Origin: Bradyrhizobium sp. WSM3983
Lineage (GTDB): Bacteria > Pseudomonadota > Alphaproteobacteria > Rhizobiales > Xanthobacteraceae
Length of the DNA stretch: 64,000 nt
Direction of reading: 5' to 3'
Assembly: GCF_000473045.1 (NCBI RefSeq)
Contig: NZ_AXAY01000006.1
Location: 1-64,000 of the forward strand
Numbering within the stretch: position 1 is the stretch's first letter; every line of letters begins with the position of its first letter. A program made the position numbers and the translations under genes. Positions 26,122 to 35,133 of the stretch are shown here, piece by piece. Below the pieces are notes generated by a model that saw nothing but the letters and a program-made list of their open reading frames with translations, was not told the DNA's origin and ran no database searches.

Positions 26122-26487
26122 ATGTATCTTCGTCTCTGCGCCGCAGCGTTCCTGACCCTTCTGACGATCGGTTCCGTCCAGGCGCAGGTGCGCGCACCGA
26201 GCCGATTGCCGGATCCGCGCACTGAATTCGTGCGGCAATGTGCTCCGCGCATGCTCGGGCGCTGGGAACATCCGGAGGAGGTCTGCGGCTGTCTGCACGA
26301 TCATGCGGCGGCCGTGGTCGAGGATCGAGACCTGCGCGAGGCGCTGCTGCGCGGGATCAGCGAAACCGGCGTTCCCACGATCGAGACCGATTGGGTGCCG
26401 GCGGCAAAGCAAAGCGAAATCGGCGCCACCTTCACCAAGATCGCGAAGCCGACCCTGCAGTGCATGTTCGACCCGGCGAAGTCCTAG
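26122..26487 (+). CDS. Exported hypothetical protein (121 aa)
   Basis: A 121-residue protein with a signal peptide (MYLRLCAAAFLTLLTIGSVQ, cleavage near VQA-QV). The mature part has four cysteines (FVRQCAPRM, EVCGCLHD, TLQCMFD) and mostly helical segments, suggesting disulfide-stabilised periplasmic folding. No named family is recognised. It lies 35 bp after the small exported gene at 25922 and converges with the exported gene at 26491, separated by only 3 bp. Confidence 0.75.
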   Translation: MYLRLCAAAFLTLLTIGSVQAQVRAPSRLPDPRTEFVRQCAPRMLGRWEHPEEVCGCLHDHAAAVVEDRDLREALLRGISETGVPTIETDWVPAAKQSEIGATFTKIAKPTLQCMFDPAKS

Positions 26488-26490
26488 CAG

Positions 26491-26763
26491 CTATCTCGAC
26501 TTCGGACCGAACCGCGCCACGCAGGTGGCTGTTCGCGAGACACCTTTGTCGGTCATCTTCGCGCCGCGGACTTCCTTGATTTGCCCGGCGGGGCAAGTTC
26601 CGTCATCCACCTGCACGCGTTGGCCAAGCTTGAGGTCGACGATGTCCTGTTCGCGTCCCAAGGTGCCGGCGCGCGCCGTCGTAGCGAGCGCGGTGGAGAT
26701 CAGGAGCGCGAGGCAGGCTGCGCAGCCAAATGTTGCGCGGCCCAGTGTAGTGACAAGTGACAT
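26491..26763 (-). CDS. Exported small protein (DUF6719-like, 90 aa)
   Basis: A 90-residue protein; the start at 26763 gives MSLVTTLGRATFGCAACLAL and a signal peptide ending ARA-GT. The mature part reads LGREQDIVDLKLGQRVQVDD, GTCPAGQIKEVRGAKMTDKG and a final CVARFG. The segment LGQRVxVDDGTCPAGQIKEV recalls a small rhizobial family I know as DUF6719, but this assignment is from memory. Two cysteines may pair. The in-frame extension to 26835 is unlikely to be used. Confidence 0.7.
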   Translation of the reverse strand: MSLVTTLGRATFGCAACLALLISTALATTARAGTLGREQDIVDLKLGQRVQVDDGTCPAGQIKEVRGAKMTDKGVSRTATCVARFGPKSR

Positions 26764-26831
26764 GATGAGAGATCCCGGAATTGATGCCGCGATGTTAAGG
26801 AGCAACTGGCGATTCTGGTAGTCAACCTTTG

Positions 26832-28295
26832 TCACGCGCGCCGGGCCGATTTGCCTTTGCTGCGCAAGGCAGCGCGCGCCTCCCGCGCCAGCCGTTCGGC
26901 GGAGGCGACGAGATGTGGAACCGCGTGCCCTGAAAATCCCAGCACGAAACCGGGCAGAGGACGCGCCCGCGCATAGGTGTCAGCCAGCAGCCAGCCTTCC
27001 GCGCCCGCCGCCTCCTTCGCTTCGGCCGCAACCGCCGGCGCAACCGTCGGATTGAACTGTGCTACGAGGTGCAAGCCCTGCGACGGCACCGGAACCGAAA
27101 GCGTGCCATCCGATGCCGCTTCAAGCGTTTCGGCCAGCGCATCGCGGGCCTCACGATAGAGTTTTCGGACGCGCTTCAGATTTGCGGCGAACGCCCCGGA
27201 ATTGAGCATGTCGGCAACCGCGCCTTCCATCAGCGTTCCGGGAAAACGGTCAAGCGCGGCGCGCGCAGCCGTGACGTCGCCGATCAGGCGTTCGGGCAAC
27301 GCGCAATAGCCGATGCGCAGGCCCGGAAACAGCGTCTTGGCGAACGTGCCCATGTAGATCACGCGCTGGAGGTGATCGATGCCGGCGAGCGACATCAATG
27401 GCGCGCCGTCATAGCGGAACTCGCTGTCGTAATCGTCCTCGAACACGAAGGCGCCGGCCTGCCTGGCCCAGTCGAGTAGCTCGAGCCGCCGCGGCATCGA
27501 CATCTGCACGCCGAGCGGAAACTGATGCGACGGCGTCACGTAAGCAGCGCGCGCGGACGGCGCAGCGGTGCGGCCTCTGGCGATTTGCAGGCCGTGCGCG
27601 TCGACGGGAATCGGCACGGTGCGATAGCCGCATTGCGTGATGGTCCTGCGTGCGATGGGATAGCCGGGGTCCTCGCACCAGACCTGATCGTCGGCTTTCA
27701 GAATCGCGCCGAGAACGATGCGCAGCGTGTGCAGCGTGCCCGACGTGAGCATGATCTGGTCGGGGTCGCAGCGCAGCCCCCGCGCCGACAACAGATGATC
27801 GGCGATTGCGACGCGCAACTCGCGGCTGCCGCGCGGGTCGCCGTAATGCAGATGCTCGCTACCAAAGGCGCGCATGCGTCGGCCAATGAACGCGCGAAAG
27901 CGCTGCACCGCACGCTCATCGATATGGGTGCACCCGAGCGAGAGCGCGCCTTGCCGCGGCGTTTCGACCATCACCTTCGGCTTCTTCGGTGCGGCGGTCC
28001 GGGCCGGAATGCGCGCGGCGACGAACGTGCCGGAGCCGACGGCGGCTTCCGCAAACCCGTCGGCGATCAGGCGCTCATAGGCGGTGACGACGGCGTTGCG
28101 CCGAAAGCCGGTCTGCTTTGCCAGCGTGCGCGAGGGCGGCAGCGGCTCGCCCGGTTTGACCAAGCCTGAGACGATCACCTCGCACAGCGCCTGGTACAGC
28201 CTGTGCGCAGAAGAGGCGCCGGCGGTGATGTGCGGGCCGGTGAGATCCAGCGGCAGCTCAGGCTTGGTCGGGGAATTGGTCGGAATCTTTTGCAT
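26832..28295 (-). CDS. MocR/GntR-type regulator with aminotransferase domain (PdxR-like)
   Basis: A 487-residue regulator. Residues about 20-90 form a GntR winged helix (LYQALCEVIVSGLVKPGEPL, then NAVVTAYERLIADGFAEAAVGSGTFV). Residues about 120-480 are a fold-type I aminotransferase-like domain with the PLP lysine in GTFAKTLFPGLRIGY and upstream EDDYDSEFRYDG. The start at 28295 fits a short N-terminal tail. It is divergent from a PNPOx-like gene, with direct repeats in the 75-bp gap, so it probably senses PLP or an amino compound and controls that gene. Confidence 0.92.
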   Translation of the reverse strand: MQKIPTNSPTKPELPLDLTGPHITAGASSAHRLYQALCEVIVSGLVKPGEPLPPSRTLAKQTGFRRNAVVTAYERLIADGFAEAAVGSGTFVAARIPARTAAPKKPKVMVETPRQGALSLGCTHIDERAVQRFRAFIGRRMRAFGSEHLHYGDPRGSRELRVAIADHLLSARGLRCDPDQIMLTSGTLHTLRIVLGAILKADDQVWCEDPGYPIARRTITQCGYRTVPIPVDAHGLQIARGRTAAPSARAAYVTPSHQFPLGVQMSMPRRLELLDWARQAGAFVFEDDYDSEFRYDGAPLMSLAGIDHLQRVIYMGTFAKTLFPGLRIGYCALPERLIGDVTAARAALDRFPGTLMEGAVADMLNSGAFAANLKRVRKLYREARDALAETLEAASDGTLSVPVPSQGLHLVAQFNPTVAPAVAAEAKEAAGAEGWLLADTYARARPLPGFVLGFSGHAVPHLVASAERLAREARAALRSKGKSARRA

Positions 28296-28347
28296 GGAAT
28301 TGGCACTATCGCAGACCAAATGCGCCGCTACAACTGCTCTGGAATTG
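28295..28347. promoter_or_regulatory. Candidate MocR operator: direct repeats TGGAATTG
   Basis: TGGAATTG occurs at 28295-28302, overlapping the regulator's start, and at 28340-28347, upstream of the PNPOx-like gene's RBS. Spacing is 45 bp. MocR regulators such as PdxR often bind paired direct repeats between divergent genes, so this is a plausible shared operator. Confidence 0.45.
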
Positions 28348-28370
28348 TTCCAATCCCGACAGGAGCGGCC

Positions 28371-29096
28371 GTGAGCCAGAATGGAAGCCAAGATTCTTAT
28401 CCGACGTCAGCGCGCAACCAGGTGAAGCGCCGTCACGACCGCGGCTTCTACGACCACGAGACTGTTCATCGCATCCTCGACTCTTCGATGCTGTGCCACG
28501 TCTCCTACATGATCGATGGCCAGCCCTATTGCACGCCGACCTTCTTCTGGCGTGAGGGGACCAAGCTCTACTGGCATGGCTCGAGTGCGAGCCGCATGCT
28601 GCGCAACCAGACCAAAGGCGAGCGCGTTTGCCTGACGGTCGCCCATCTCGACAGCCTCGTGCTGGCGCGCTGTGGCTTCAATCACTCCGCCGACTACCGT
28701 GCGGTGATGGCGTTCGGCACCGCCTACCTCGTCACCGACGCGCAAGAGAAAGAGCGCGCCGTGGTCGCGATGGTCGACCGCTTCTTTCCAGATCGCACCG
28801 CGAGCCTGCGGGCGAGCAACACCCAGGAGATCAAGGCGACCTCCTTCATCGCGATGGAGATCGAGGAAGCTTCCGCAAAGGTCCGCGCCAAGGGTGTCGC
28901 CGACGACGATGACGACTACGAATTGCCGATCTATGCCGAGCGCATTCCGGTTCGCACCGTTCTCGGCGCGCCGGAGCCGTGCCCACGGCTGCTCGACGGC
29001 GTGAGCCGGCCGGCGACGCTGAATGGCTATTCCGAAGGCCGACTGCTCGAAGATGCATTGCGGGATGCTTATTTTGTGGAGTACCCGAACGGCTGA
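28371..29096 (+). CDS. Pyridoxamine 5'-phosphate oxidase family protein
   Basis: A 241-residue split-barrel flavin-binding protein. It starts with GTG at 28371, chosen because AGGAG lies 5 nt upstream. Motifs include FYDHETVHRILDSSMLCHVS, DGQPYCTPTFFWREGTKLYW and HGSSASRMLRNQTKGERVCL, typical of the flavin-nucleotide-binding PNPOx-like group rather than canonical PdxH. It is divergent from the MocR regulator, which suggests a link to B6 or amine metabolism. The reaction is not determined. Confidence 0.88.
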   Translation: MSQNGSQDSYPTSARNQVKRRHDRGFYDHETVHRILDSSMLCHVSYMIDGQPYCTPTFFWREGTKLYWHGSSASRMLRNQTKGERVCLTVAHLDSLVLARCGFNHSADYRAVMAFGTAYLVTDAQEKERAVVAMVDRFFPDRTASLRASNTQEIKATSFIAMEIEEASAKVRAKGVADDDDDYELPIYAERIPVRTVLGAPEPCPRLLDGVSRPATLNGYSEGRLLEDALRDAYFVEYPNG

Positions 29097-29149
29097 AATC
29101 GGCTAGCTTGCGCGCACCCCTTGACCAACTGGATGCCCGGAGTTGCCTG

Positions 29150-30427
29150 ATGAATGCCGAAACGCAGCAGAGGATTCTTGACGCCGTCGATGCCGGCTTC
29201 GAAGCCCAGCTTGCGACCACCCGCGATTTCGTCGCGATCCCTTCGACCCGCGGGGCGGAGGGGCCGTGCCAGGACATGATCGGCGACCTCCTGCGCGCGC
29301 GTGGCTACGAGGTCGACGACTGGCACATCAATGTCGACGATCTCAAGGACCTGCGCGGCTTCGGCCCGATCGAGCATGACTTCTCCAAGGCACGCTCGGT
29401 GGTCGGCACCTATCGTCCAAACACCGAGGCCGGCAAATCGCTGATCCTCCAGGGCCACTGCGACGTGGTGCCTGCGGGGCCGCTGGAATTGTGGGACACG
29501 CCGCCGTTCTCGCCTGTCATCAAGGACGGCAAGATGTTCGGCCGCGGCGCCTGCGACATGAAGTCGGGCACCATCGGCGCGCTCTATGCGCTGGATGCGA
29601 TCAAGGCGGCCGGCCTCAAGCCGACGGCGCGGATTCACTTTCAGTCGGTGATCGAAGAGGAGAGCACCGGCGTCGGCGCACTCTCGACGCTTCAGCGCGG
29701 CTACCGGGCCGATGCCTGCTTCATCCCCGAGCCCACCGCCGGCAAGATGGTGCGCTCGCAAGTCGGCGTGATCTGGTTTCGGCTGCGGGTGAAGGGCCAT
29801 CCGACCCATGTGGCCTTTGCCGGCTCAGGATCGAATGCGATCATGGCGGCGTATCACCTTGTCCACGCGATACAGAAGCTCGAGATCGAGTGGAACGAGC
29901 GAGCCAAGGCCGATCGTCACTTCAAGACGCTCAACCATCCCATCAACTTCAACCCCGGCATCATCAAGGGCGGCGATTGGGCCTCCAGCGTGCCGGCCTG
30001 GTGCGACGTTGATTGCCGTATCGCCATCCTGCCGGGCTGGTCGGTCGCCGATCACCAGAAGGAGATTTTGGCGTGCGTTGCGGCTGCCTCGCGCAACCAC
30101 CGCTTCCTCGCCAACAATCCGCCGGAGGTCGAATGGTCGGGCTTCCTGTCGGAAGGCTACGAGCTGACCGACGCCGTCGCGCCGGAGGCCGCGTTCGGCA
30201 AGGCCTTCAACGCCGTCTACGGCGGCGCCGTCGAGGACCTCGTCTTTACCGCGCTCACCGACACCCGCTTCTATGGTCTCAACTACGGTATCCCCAGCCT
30301 CTGCTTCGGCGCCAGCGGCGGTGAGATGCACGGCTTCAACGAATATGTCGATCTGGACTCGCTGAAGAAGACCACCAAGGCGACGGCGCTGTTCATCGCG
30401 GAATGGTGCGGGGTGGAGAAGGCGTAG
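29150..30427 (+). CDS. M20 family metallopeptidase/deacylase (ArgE/DapE type)
   Basis: A 425-residue enzyme starting at 29150 (MNAETQQRILDAVDAGFEAQ). The zinc-site motifs are GHCDVVPAGPLELW near residue 100, GRGACDMKSGTIGALYALD near 135 and the catalytic EEES near 170. The dimerisation domain follows (GHPTHVAFAGSGSNAI near 215), then a C-terminal His in SGGEMHGFNEYVD. It belongs to the ArgE/DapE/ACY1 group that hydrolyses N-acyl amino acids or peptides. It follows the PNPOx-like gene by 53 bp and may share its transcript. Confidence 0.9.
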   Translation: MNAETQQRILDAVDAGFEAQLATTRDFVAIPSTRGAEGPCQDMIGDLLRARGYEVDDWHINVDDLKDLRGFGPIEHDFSKARSVVGTYRPNTEAGKSLILQGHCDVVPAGPLELWDTPPFSPVIKDGKMFGRGACDMKSGTIGALYALDAIKAAGLKPTARIHFQSVIEEESTGVGALSTLQRGYRADACFIPEPTAGKMVRSQVGVIWFRLRVKGHPTHVAFAGSGSNAIMAAYHLVHAIQKLEIEWNERAKADRHFKTLNHPINFNPGIIKGGDWASSVPAWCDVDCRIAILPGWSVADHQKEILACVAAASRNHRFLANNPPEVEWSGFLSEGYELTDAVAPEAAFGKAFNAVYGGAVEDLVFTALTDTRFYGLNYGIPSLCFGASGGEMHGFNEYVDLDSLKKTTKATALFIAEWCGVEKA

Positions 30428-30440
30428 CGGGCGAGATTTC

Positions 30441-30530
30441 GTAGGGTGGGCAAAGGCGCACTTGCGCCGTGCCCACCATCTTTCCTCGATCAACGAAATG
30501 GTGGGCACGCTGTCGCTTTGCCCACTCTAC
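30441..30530. repeat. Intergenic palindrome, GTAGGGTGGRCAAAGG family, copy 2
   Basis: GTAGGGTGGGCAAAGGCGCA at the left and GCTTTGCCCACTCTAC at the right, with inner arms TGCCCACCATCTTTCC and GAAATGGTGGGCA. It is the same element as at 18205-18297, again directly 3' of a gene. Confidence 0.8.
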
Positions 30531-30668
30531 AGTAGCTCGGTTGCGGCGGCGGCTGCCCGAAACAGGGGGCTCCGCCAACTCCTTTAAGCTTAAAATAAAG
30601 ACTAGGATGCCGGCCGCGCCGGTGGCAGACTGACGTCCGGTTCGCTGGACGAGTCCCCGGGAGTCACG

Positions 30669-31478
30669 ATGCGCGATTGGGATGATGCTTACGCCAATTC
30701 GGCCCATATCCCGGGCTCGGACAAAATGCCGGCGCAATGGGCGGAGCGGGCGGCGGCTTACCGCGCCGGGCTGAAGGGTTTTCGTCCCGACATTGCCTAC
30801 GGCTCCGGTGAGCGCCAGCGTCTCGACCTGATCCTGCCCGACCGCGACAGCAAGGGCCTCGTCGTGTTCGTGCACGGCGGCTACTGGATGCGATTCGACA
30901 AGTCGACCTGGACCGATCTCGCCGAAGGCGCGCGGCACCACGGCTGGGCGGTGGCGCTGCCGAGCTACACGCTGACTCCGGCCGCGCGCATTTCCGACAT
31001 CACCGCAGAAATCACCGCCTCCATCGCGAAGTCGGCATCTCTCGTCGCAGGACCAATCCGGCTCGCCGGCCATTCCGCCGGCGGCCATCTCGTCACGCGC
31101 ATGCTCTGCGACGACAGCCGGCTCGATGCCGCCGTCTTCAATCGCATCGCCGGCACCATTTCAATCAGCGGCCTGCACGATCTGCGGCCGCTGCTGAAGA
31201 CCAGGATGAACGAGACGCTGCGCATGACGATGGAGGAGGCCACGCTCGAAAGCGCGGCGCTGCATCTGCCGCGCGGGCATTCGCCTCTGACCGCCTGGGT
31301 TGGCGGCAGTGAGCGGCCCGAATTCATCCGCCAGTCCGACCTGTTCGCCAATGTCTGGACCGGCTTTGACGTGCCGACGCGTCTCGTCATCGATCCCGGG
31401 CTGAACCATTTCACGGTAATCGACGCGCTCAAGGATCCGTCGTCGCCGATCACCGCGCGGCTGATCGGCCTCGACTGA
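30669..31478 (+). CDS. Alpha/beta hydrolase, probable N-formylkynurenine formamidase
   Basis: A 269-residue alpha/beta hydrolase with the HGGYW oxyanion motif at residues 69-73 and nucleophile Ser136 in GHSAGGH. The catalytic His is probably in GLNHF near 245. It precedes kynA by 34 bp and kynU follows immediately, so its likely role is hydrolysis of N-formylkynurenine to kynurenine. HGGxW is the mark of eukaryotic-type arylformamidases, and the metal-dependent KynB common in bacteria is not present in the window. The role is inferred from context and motif. Confidence 0.87.
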   Translation: MRDWDDAYANSAHIPGSDKMPAQWAERAAAYRAGLKGFRPDIAYGSGERQRLDLILPDRDSKGLVVFVHGGYWMRFDKSTWTDLAEGARHHGWAVALPSYTLTPAARISDITAEITASIAKSASLVAGPIRLAGHSAGGHLVTRMLCDDSRLDAAVFNRIAGTISISGLHDLRPLLKTRMNETLRMTMEEATLESAALHLPRGHSPLTAWVGGSERPEFIRQSDLFANVWTGFDVPTRLVIDPGLNHFTVIDALKDPSSPITARLIGLD

Positions 31479-31512
31479 CGAGGGCAGGGATAATCGATCG
31501 AGAGGGCCTGTC

Positions 31513-32352
31513 ATGACGTCCAACGATTACGATCCCTCAAGCGAAGGCGCCGAGACCGATTTCGTCCGGCGCATGTCCTATGGCGACTATCTTGCGCTGG
31601 ATGCGATCCTCGGTGCACAGCATCCGCTGTCGGAAGCCCATGACGAGATGCTATTCATCATCCAGCATCAGACCACCGAGCTGTGGATGCGGCTTGCCAT
31701 CCACGAGCTCAGCGCCGCGCGCCGCGCCATAGCCAGGGATGAGGTGGCTCCGGCCATGAAGATGCTGGCGCGGATGTCACGCATCTTCGAGCAGCTCAAC
31801 AACGCCTGGGACGTGCTGCGCACGATGACGCCGAGCGAATATACGCGCTTCCGCTCCCAGCTCGGCCAGTCCTCGGGCTTCCAGTCGCGCCAGTACCGGT
31901 TGATCGAATATCTGCTCGGTAACCGCAACCACGCCATGCTGAAGCCGCACGCACACGATGCGGAGACGACGAAGCTGCTCGAAGCGGAGCTTGCGACGCC
32001 GAGCCTCTATGACGAGGTGTTGCGGCTTGCGGATCGCAACGGACTGAAGATGCCGGCCGCAGTGCTCGCGCGTGATGTCCGCGAGACCCACGGTTTTAGC
32101 GAGGGCGTGCTGCAAGCCTGGCGTATCGTCTACGAGGCGCCGGAGACGCACTGGATGCTTTACGAGCTCGCCGAAAAGCTGGTCGATTTCGAGGATTATT
32201 TCCGGCGCTGGCGCTTCAACCACGTCACGACGGTCGAGCGCGTCATCGGCTTCAAGCGTGGCACCGGCGGCACCGGTGGCGTCAGCTATCTCAAGCGCAT
32301 GCTGGAGATCGAGCTGTTTCCCGAGCTCTGGCGCGTGCGCACGATTTTGTAG
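31513..32352 (+). CDS. kynA: Tryptophan 2,3-dioxygenase
   Basis: A 279-residue haem enzyme that opens the indole ring of L-tryptophan to N-formylkynurenine. Family motifs are [40 protein letters not shown] (substrate and haem pocket), [18 protein letters not shown] near residue 118 and [20 protein letters not shown] near 237 (the conserved haem-ligand region and flexible loop). The length matches bacterial KynA (about 280). It lies between the formamidase and kynU in a tight operon. Confidence 0.97.
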   Translation: MTSNDYDPSSEGAETDFVRRMSYGDYLALDAILGAQHPLSEAHDEMLFIIQHQTTELWMRLAIHELSAARRAIARDEVAPAMKMLARMSRIFEQLNNAWDVLRTMTPSEYTRFRSQLGQSSGFQSRQYRLIEYLLGNRNHAMLKPHAHDAETTKLLEAELATPSLYDEVLRLADRNGLKMPAAVLARDVRETHGFSEGVLQAWRIVYEAPETHWMLYELAEKLVDFEDYFRRWRFNHVTTVERVIGFKRGTGGTGGVSYLKRMLEIELFPELWRVRTIL

Positions 32353-32354
32353 AG

Positions 32355-33578
32355 ATGACCAAAATGTCTACTCGCATGGCCAGGCTTCGCGTCTACGACG
32401 ACACCAAGGCGCTGTTTCATCTCCCTGACGGCGTAATCTATCTTGACGGCAATTCGCTCGGTGCATTGCCGCTTGGCGTTGCAGAGCGGGTTAACCGCGT
32501 GATCACGGCGGAGTGGGGCAACGAGCTGATCCGCGCCTGGAACACGGCCGGCTGGTATGCCCAGCCGCGTCACGTCGGCGACCGCATCGCGCGGCTGATT
32601 GGCGCGGAAGCCGGCTCCGTGATGGTCGGCGACACGCTGTCGCTCAAGGTCTATCAGGCGCTCGCCGCCGCGCTTGACATGAACGCATCGCGCAAGGTCG
32701 TCCTGTCGGACACCGGCAATTTCCCGACCGATCTCTACATGGCCGAGGGCCTGATCGCGACGCTCGGCCGCGGCCATCAATTGCGCCTGGTGGCGCCCGA
32801 AGAGGTCGAGGCCGCGCTGTCGGAAGAGATTGCGGTGCTGTACATCACCGAGGTCGACTACCGCACCGGCCGCCGCCACGACATGGCGAAGCTGACCGCA
32901 TATGCGCATGCGCGCGGCATCGTCACAGTCTGGGATCTCGCGCATTCAGCCGGCGCGCTGCCGGTCGATCTCGCCGGCTGTAGCGTCGATTTCGCCGCCG
33001 GCTGCACCTACAAATACATCAATGCCGGCCCGGGCGCGCCGGCGTTCCTCTACGTCTCACCGCGCCATTCCGATGACGCGCGCGCTGCGCTGTCCGGATG
33101 GATGGGCCACGCAAAACCGTTCGCGTTCGAGCTTGGCTATGCGGCCGCCGTCGGCGTCGAGCGCATGCGCGTCGGGACGCCGCCCGTGCTGGCGATGGCG
33201 GCGCTGGAGGCTTCGCTCGATATCTGGGATCGCGTTGACATCAAGGAGGTCCGCGCGCGCTCGCTGGCGCTCGGCGATCTCCTGATTGCGGAAGTCGAAC
33301 GCCGCTGCCCATCTCTGAAGCTCGTGACGCCGCGTGCGCACGAGCGCCGTGGGTCGCAAATCTCGTTCGCCTTCGAGGGCGGCTACGCCGCCATGCAGGC
33401 CGTGATCGCCCGCGGCCTCATCGGCGATTTCCGTGCGCCTGACATCATGCGGTTCGGCATCACGCCGCTTTATATCGGCGAGAGCGAGATCGTGCGGGCG
33501 GCCGAGATCATCGAAGAAGTGATCGCGGGTGAGGTGTGGCGGCGGCCGGAATATCAGGTGGTGAATGCGGTGACCTGA
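32355..33578 (+). CDS. kynU: Kynureninase
   Basis: A 407-residue PLP enzyme that cleaves kynurenine to anthranilate and alanine. Motifs are IYLDGNSLGALPLGVAERVN, NTAGWYAQPRHVGDRIARLI, VWDLAHSAGALPVDL near 195 and the PLP lysine in CTYKYINAGPGAPAFLYV near 220. The first ATG (32355) is only 2 bp from the kynA stop; a second at 32364 has a better-spaced GAG. With the two upstream genes it completes tryptophan to anthranilate. A strong hairpin follows the stop. Confidence 0.96.
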   Translation: MTKMSTRMARLRVYDDTKALFHLPDGVIYLDGNSLGALPLGVAERVNRVITAEWGNELIRAWNTAGWYAQPRHVGDRIARLIGAEAGSVMVGDTLSLKVYQALAAALDMNASRKVVLSDTGNFPTDLYMAEGLIATLGRGHQLRLVAPEEVEAALSEEIAVLYITEVDYRTGRRHDMAKLTAYAHARGIVTVWDLAHSAGALPVDLAGCSVDFAAGCTYKYINAGPGAPAFLYVSPRHSDDARAALSGWMGHAKPFAFELGYAAAVGVERMRVGTPPVLAMAALEASLDIWDRVDIKEVRARSLALGDLLIAEVERRCPSLKLVTPRAHERRGSQISFAFEGGYAAMQAVIARGLIGDFRAPDIMRFGITPLYIGESEIVRAAEIIEEVIAGEVWRRPEYQVVNAVT

Positions 33579-33581
33579 GCG

Positions 33582-33614
33582 GCGCGGGACCGGCATCGCG
33601 AGCCGGTCCCGCGC
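33582..33614. terminator. Bidirectional hairpin between convergent genes
   Basis: GCGCGGGACCGGC (33582-33594) pairs perfectly with GCCGGTCCCGCGC (33602-33614) across a 7-nt loop. It lies between the kynU stop (33578) and the stop of the reverse-strand flavoenzyme (33625). There is no T-run on either side, so it may act as a transcription barrier rather than a classical intrinsic terminator. Confidence 0.6.
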
Positions 33615-33624
33615 AACCAGGCGA

Positions 33625-34878
33625 TCACGCGCTGAACGTGCCGTAAGGCGCAAAGTGCGGGTCGTAGGAAGGGCTCCTGATGATGCTGTGCAATTGCCGG
33701 CGACGGGCGCCCATGTTGCCGCCGTCATAGAGCGGGAAGCACATCGCATCGTTCATGAGCTCCGCCAGCGGGTGCATGTCGGTATAGCTGCCGACGCCGA
33801 CCAGACGCATACAGTCGTAGACGACATCCACGCAGGTTTCAGAGCAGAAGACCTTCGTCATCACCGCGAGCTCTTGCTCCTTGCCGCCGGACAGATCGTA
33901 CTGCTGGCAGGATTTCCAGGTCAGGTAGCGGCAGGCCTCGATCTTCATCTTGATGTCGGCCAGCATGTAGCCGACAGTCGGATAGTCGATGATAGGATGG
34001 GGTCCCGAGCGGGCATCCGTCCTGGCAAAATCGAGGGCATGGTCGAACGCGGCTCGCATGACGCCGACGCAGGCGGCGCCGATCAGCGCGGCGGTCCAGG
34101 CAAAATTGGTCGAGACGATCTTGATTCCGTCACCCGGCTTGCCGATGATGTTGCCGGCGGGAACGCGGACATTCTCGAACTTCATCCGCGGCGATATCGA
34201 TGCGCGATGCCCGACCGTGTCCAGCAGTCCCGTCACCTTGATGCCGGGCAGGTTGCCGGGCACCATGATAACCGCCAGAGAGTCCTGCGCACCCTTGTTC
34301 GGATCGGTTCGACAGACCACCGCATAGAGGTGGCAGTTCTTGCCGTCCCAGCCCGTTCCATTGGTGGTGTAGTGCTTCTCGCCGTTGATCACCCACTCGT
34401 CGCCTTCACGAATAGCAAAGGTCTTTACGCCGAACCGGGGATCGGCGGCATCGAACTTCGCGCCGCCGGTCACCTCGGTAAATGCCAGCGCGCCGAGCCG
34501 CGTTCCATCCTCGATGAAATCGGGCAGGAAGCGCTTCTTCTGCTCGTCATTGCCGAAGAAGATGATGGGCTTGACGCAGAGGCCGGTGCCGAGCAGCGTG
34601 CTGGGAACGTTGACGTCGACGGCGGCCAGCTCTTCGGCGGCGATCGCAAAATCGAGCGCCGGGACATCAGTTCCTCCGACCTCCTTCGGAAGCAGCCCTT
34701 TGACAAAACCCGCCTCGACCGCCTTCTTGTGAAACGGCCGCGTTGCGTAGAAGCGCTCATCAGGCTTGCCGTATTGGCGGATGGTCTTGCGAACGTCCTT
34801 CAGGACCGTGTTCGCGAATTCGCGTGCGCCGGCCCGAAGGGCCATCTGCTCCGGGCTCAGTGTGAAGTCGACAGCCAT
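33625..34878 (-). CDS. Acyl-CoA-dehydrogenase-fold flavoenzyme, nitroalkane-oxidase-like
   Basis: A 417-residue protein with the three ACAD domains. FAD-binding motifs are LGALAFTEVTGGAKFDAADP and GEKHYTTNGTGWDG. The position of the catalytic base, usually Glu in Y-E-G-T, reads YDGGNMGARRRQ with Asp385. Asp at this place followed by GGN-x-G-x-RRRQ is what I recall for nitroalkane oxidase, the ACAD-family enzyme that turns nitroalkanes into aldehydes and nitrite. Start 34878 is preceded by GGGGATAG. It is divergent from an AraC regulator. Confidence 0.82.
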   Translation of the reverse strand: MAVDFTLSPEQMALRAGAREFANTVLKDVRKTIRQYGKPDERFYATRPFHKKAVEAGFVKGLLPKEVGGTDVPALDFAIAAEELAAVDVNVPSTLLGTGLCVKPIIFFGNDEQKKRFLPDFIEDGTRLGALAFTEVTGGAKFDAADPRFGVKTFAIREGDEWVINGEKHYTTNGTGWDGKNCHLYAVVCRTDPNKGAQDSLAVIMVPGNLPGIKVTGLLDTVGHRASISPRMKFENVRVPAGNIIGKPGDGIKIVSTNFAWTAALIGAACVGVMRAAFDHALDFARTDARSGPHPIIDYPTVGYMLADIKMKIEACRYLTWKSCQQYDLSGGKEQELAVMTKVFCSETCVDVVYDCMRLVGVGSYTDMHPLAELMNDAMCFPLYDGGNMGARRRQLHSIIRSPSYDPHFAPYGTFSA

Positions 34879-35133
34879 TTCTATCCCCTTGTCAGGTTGA
34901 TCCAGGACCGAATGGCACCACTGCAACCGATCATCTGTCTTGGACGAGGGTGACAAAAAACTTGTCTGATCGTGCACTCCCGTCGGGAGGTTCAAGCCTA
35001 AGCGAGCCGGTCAGCCTGCAGCGAGGGCGGGAGCTCCTAATCTTTGAGCTTGATCCGGAACCGAAGCGGATTTAGCCATTTGGGTCTCTGCAGGTGACTT
35101 CGTGAGGCTGATGCCATAGCAACGGAGTTGGAC

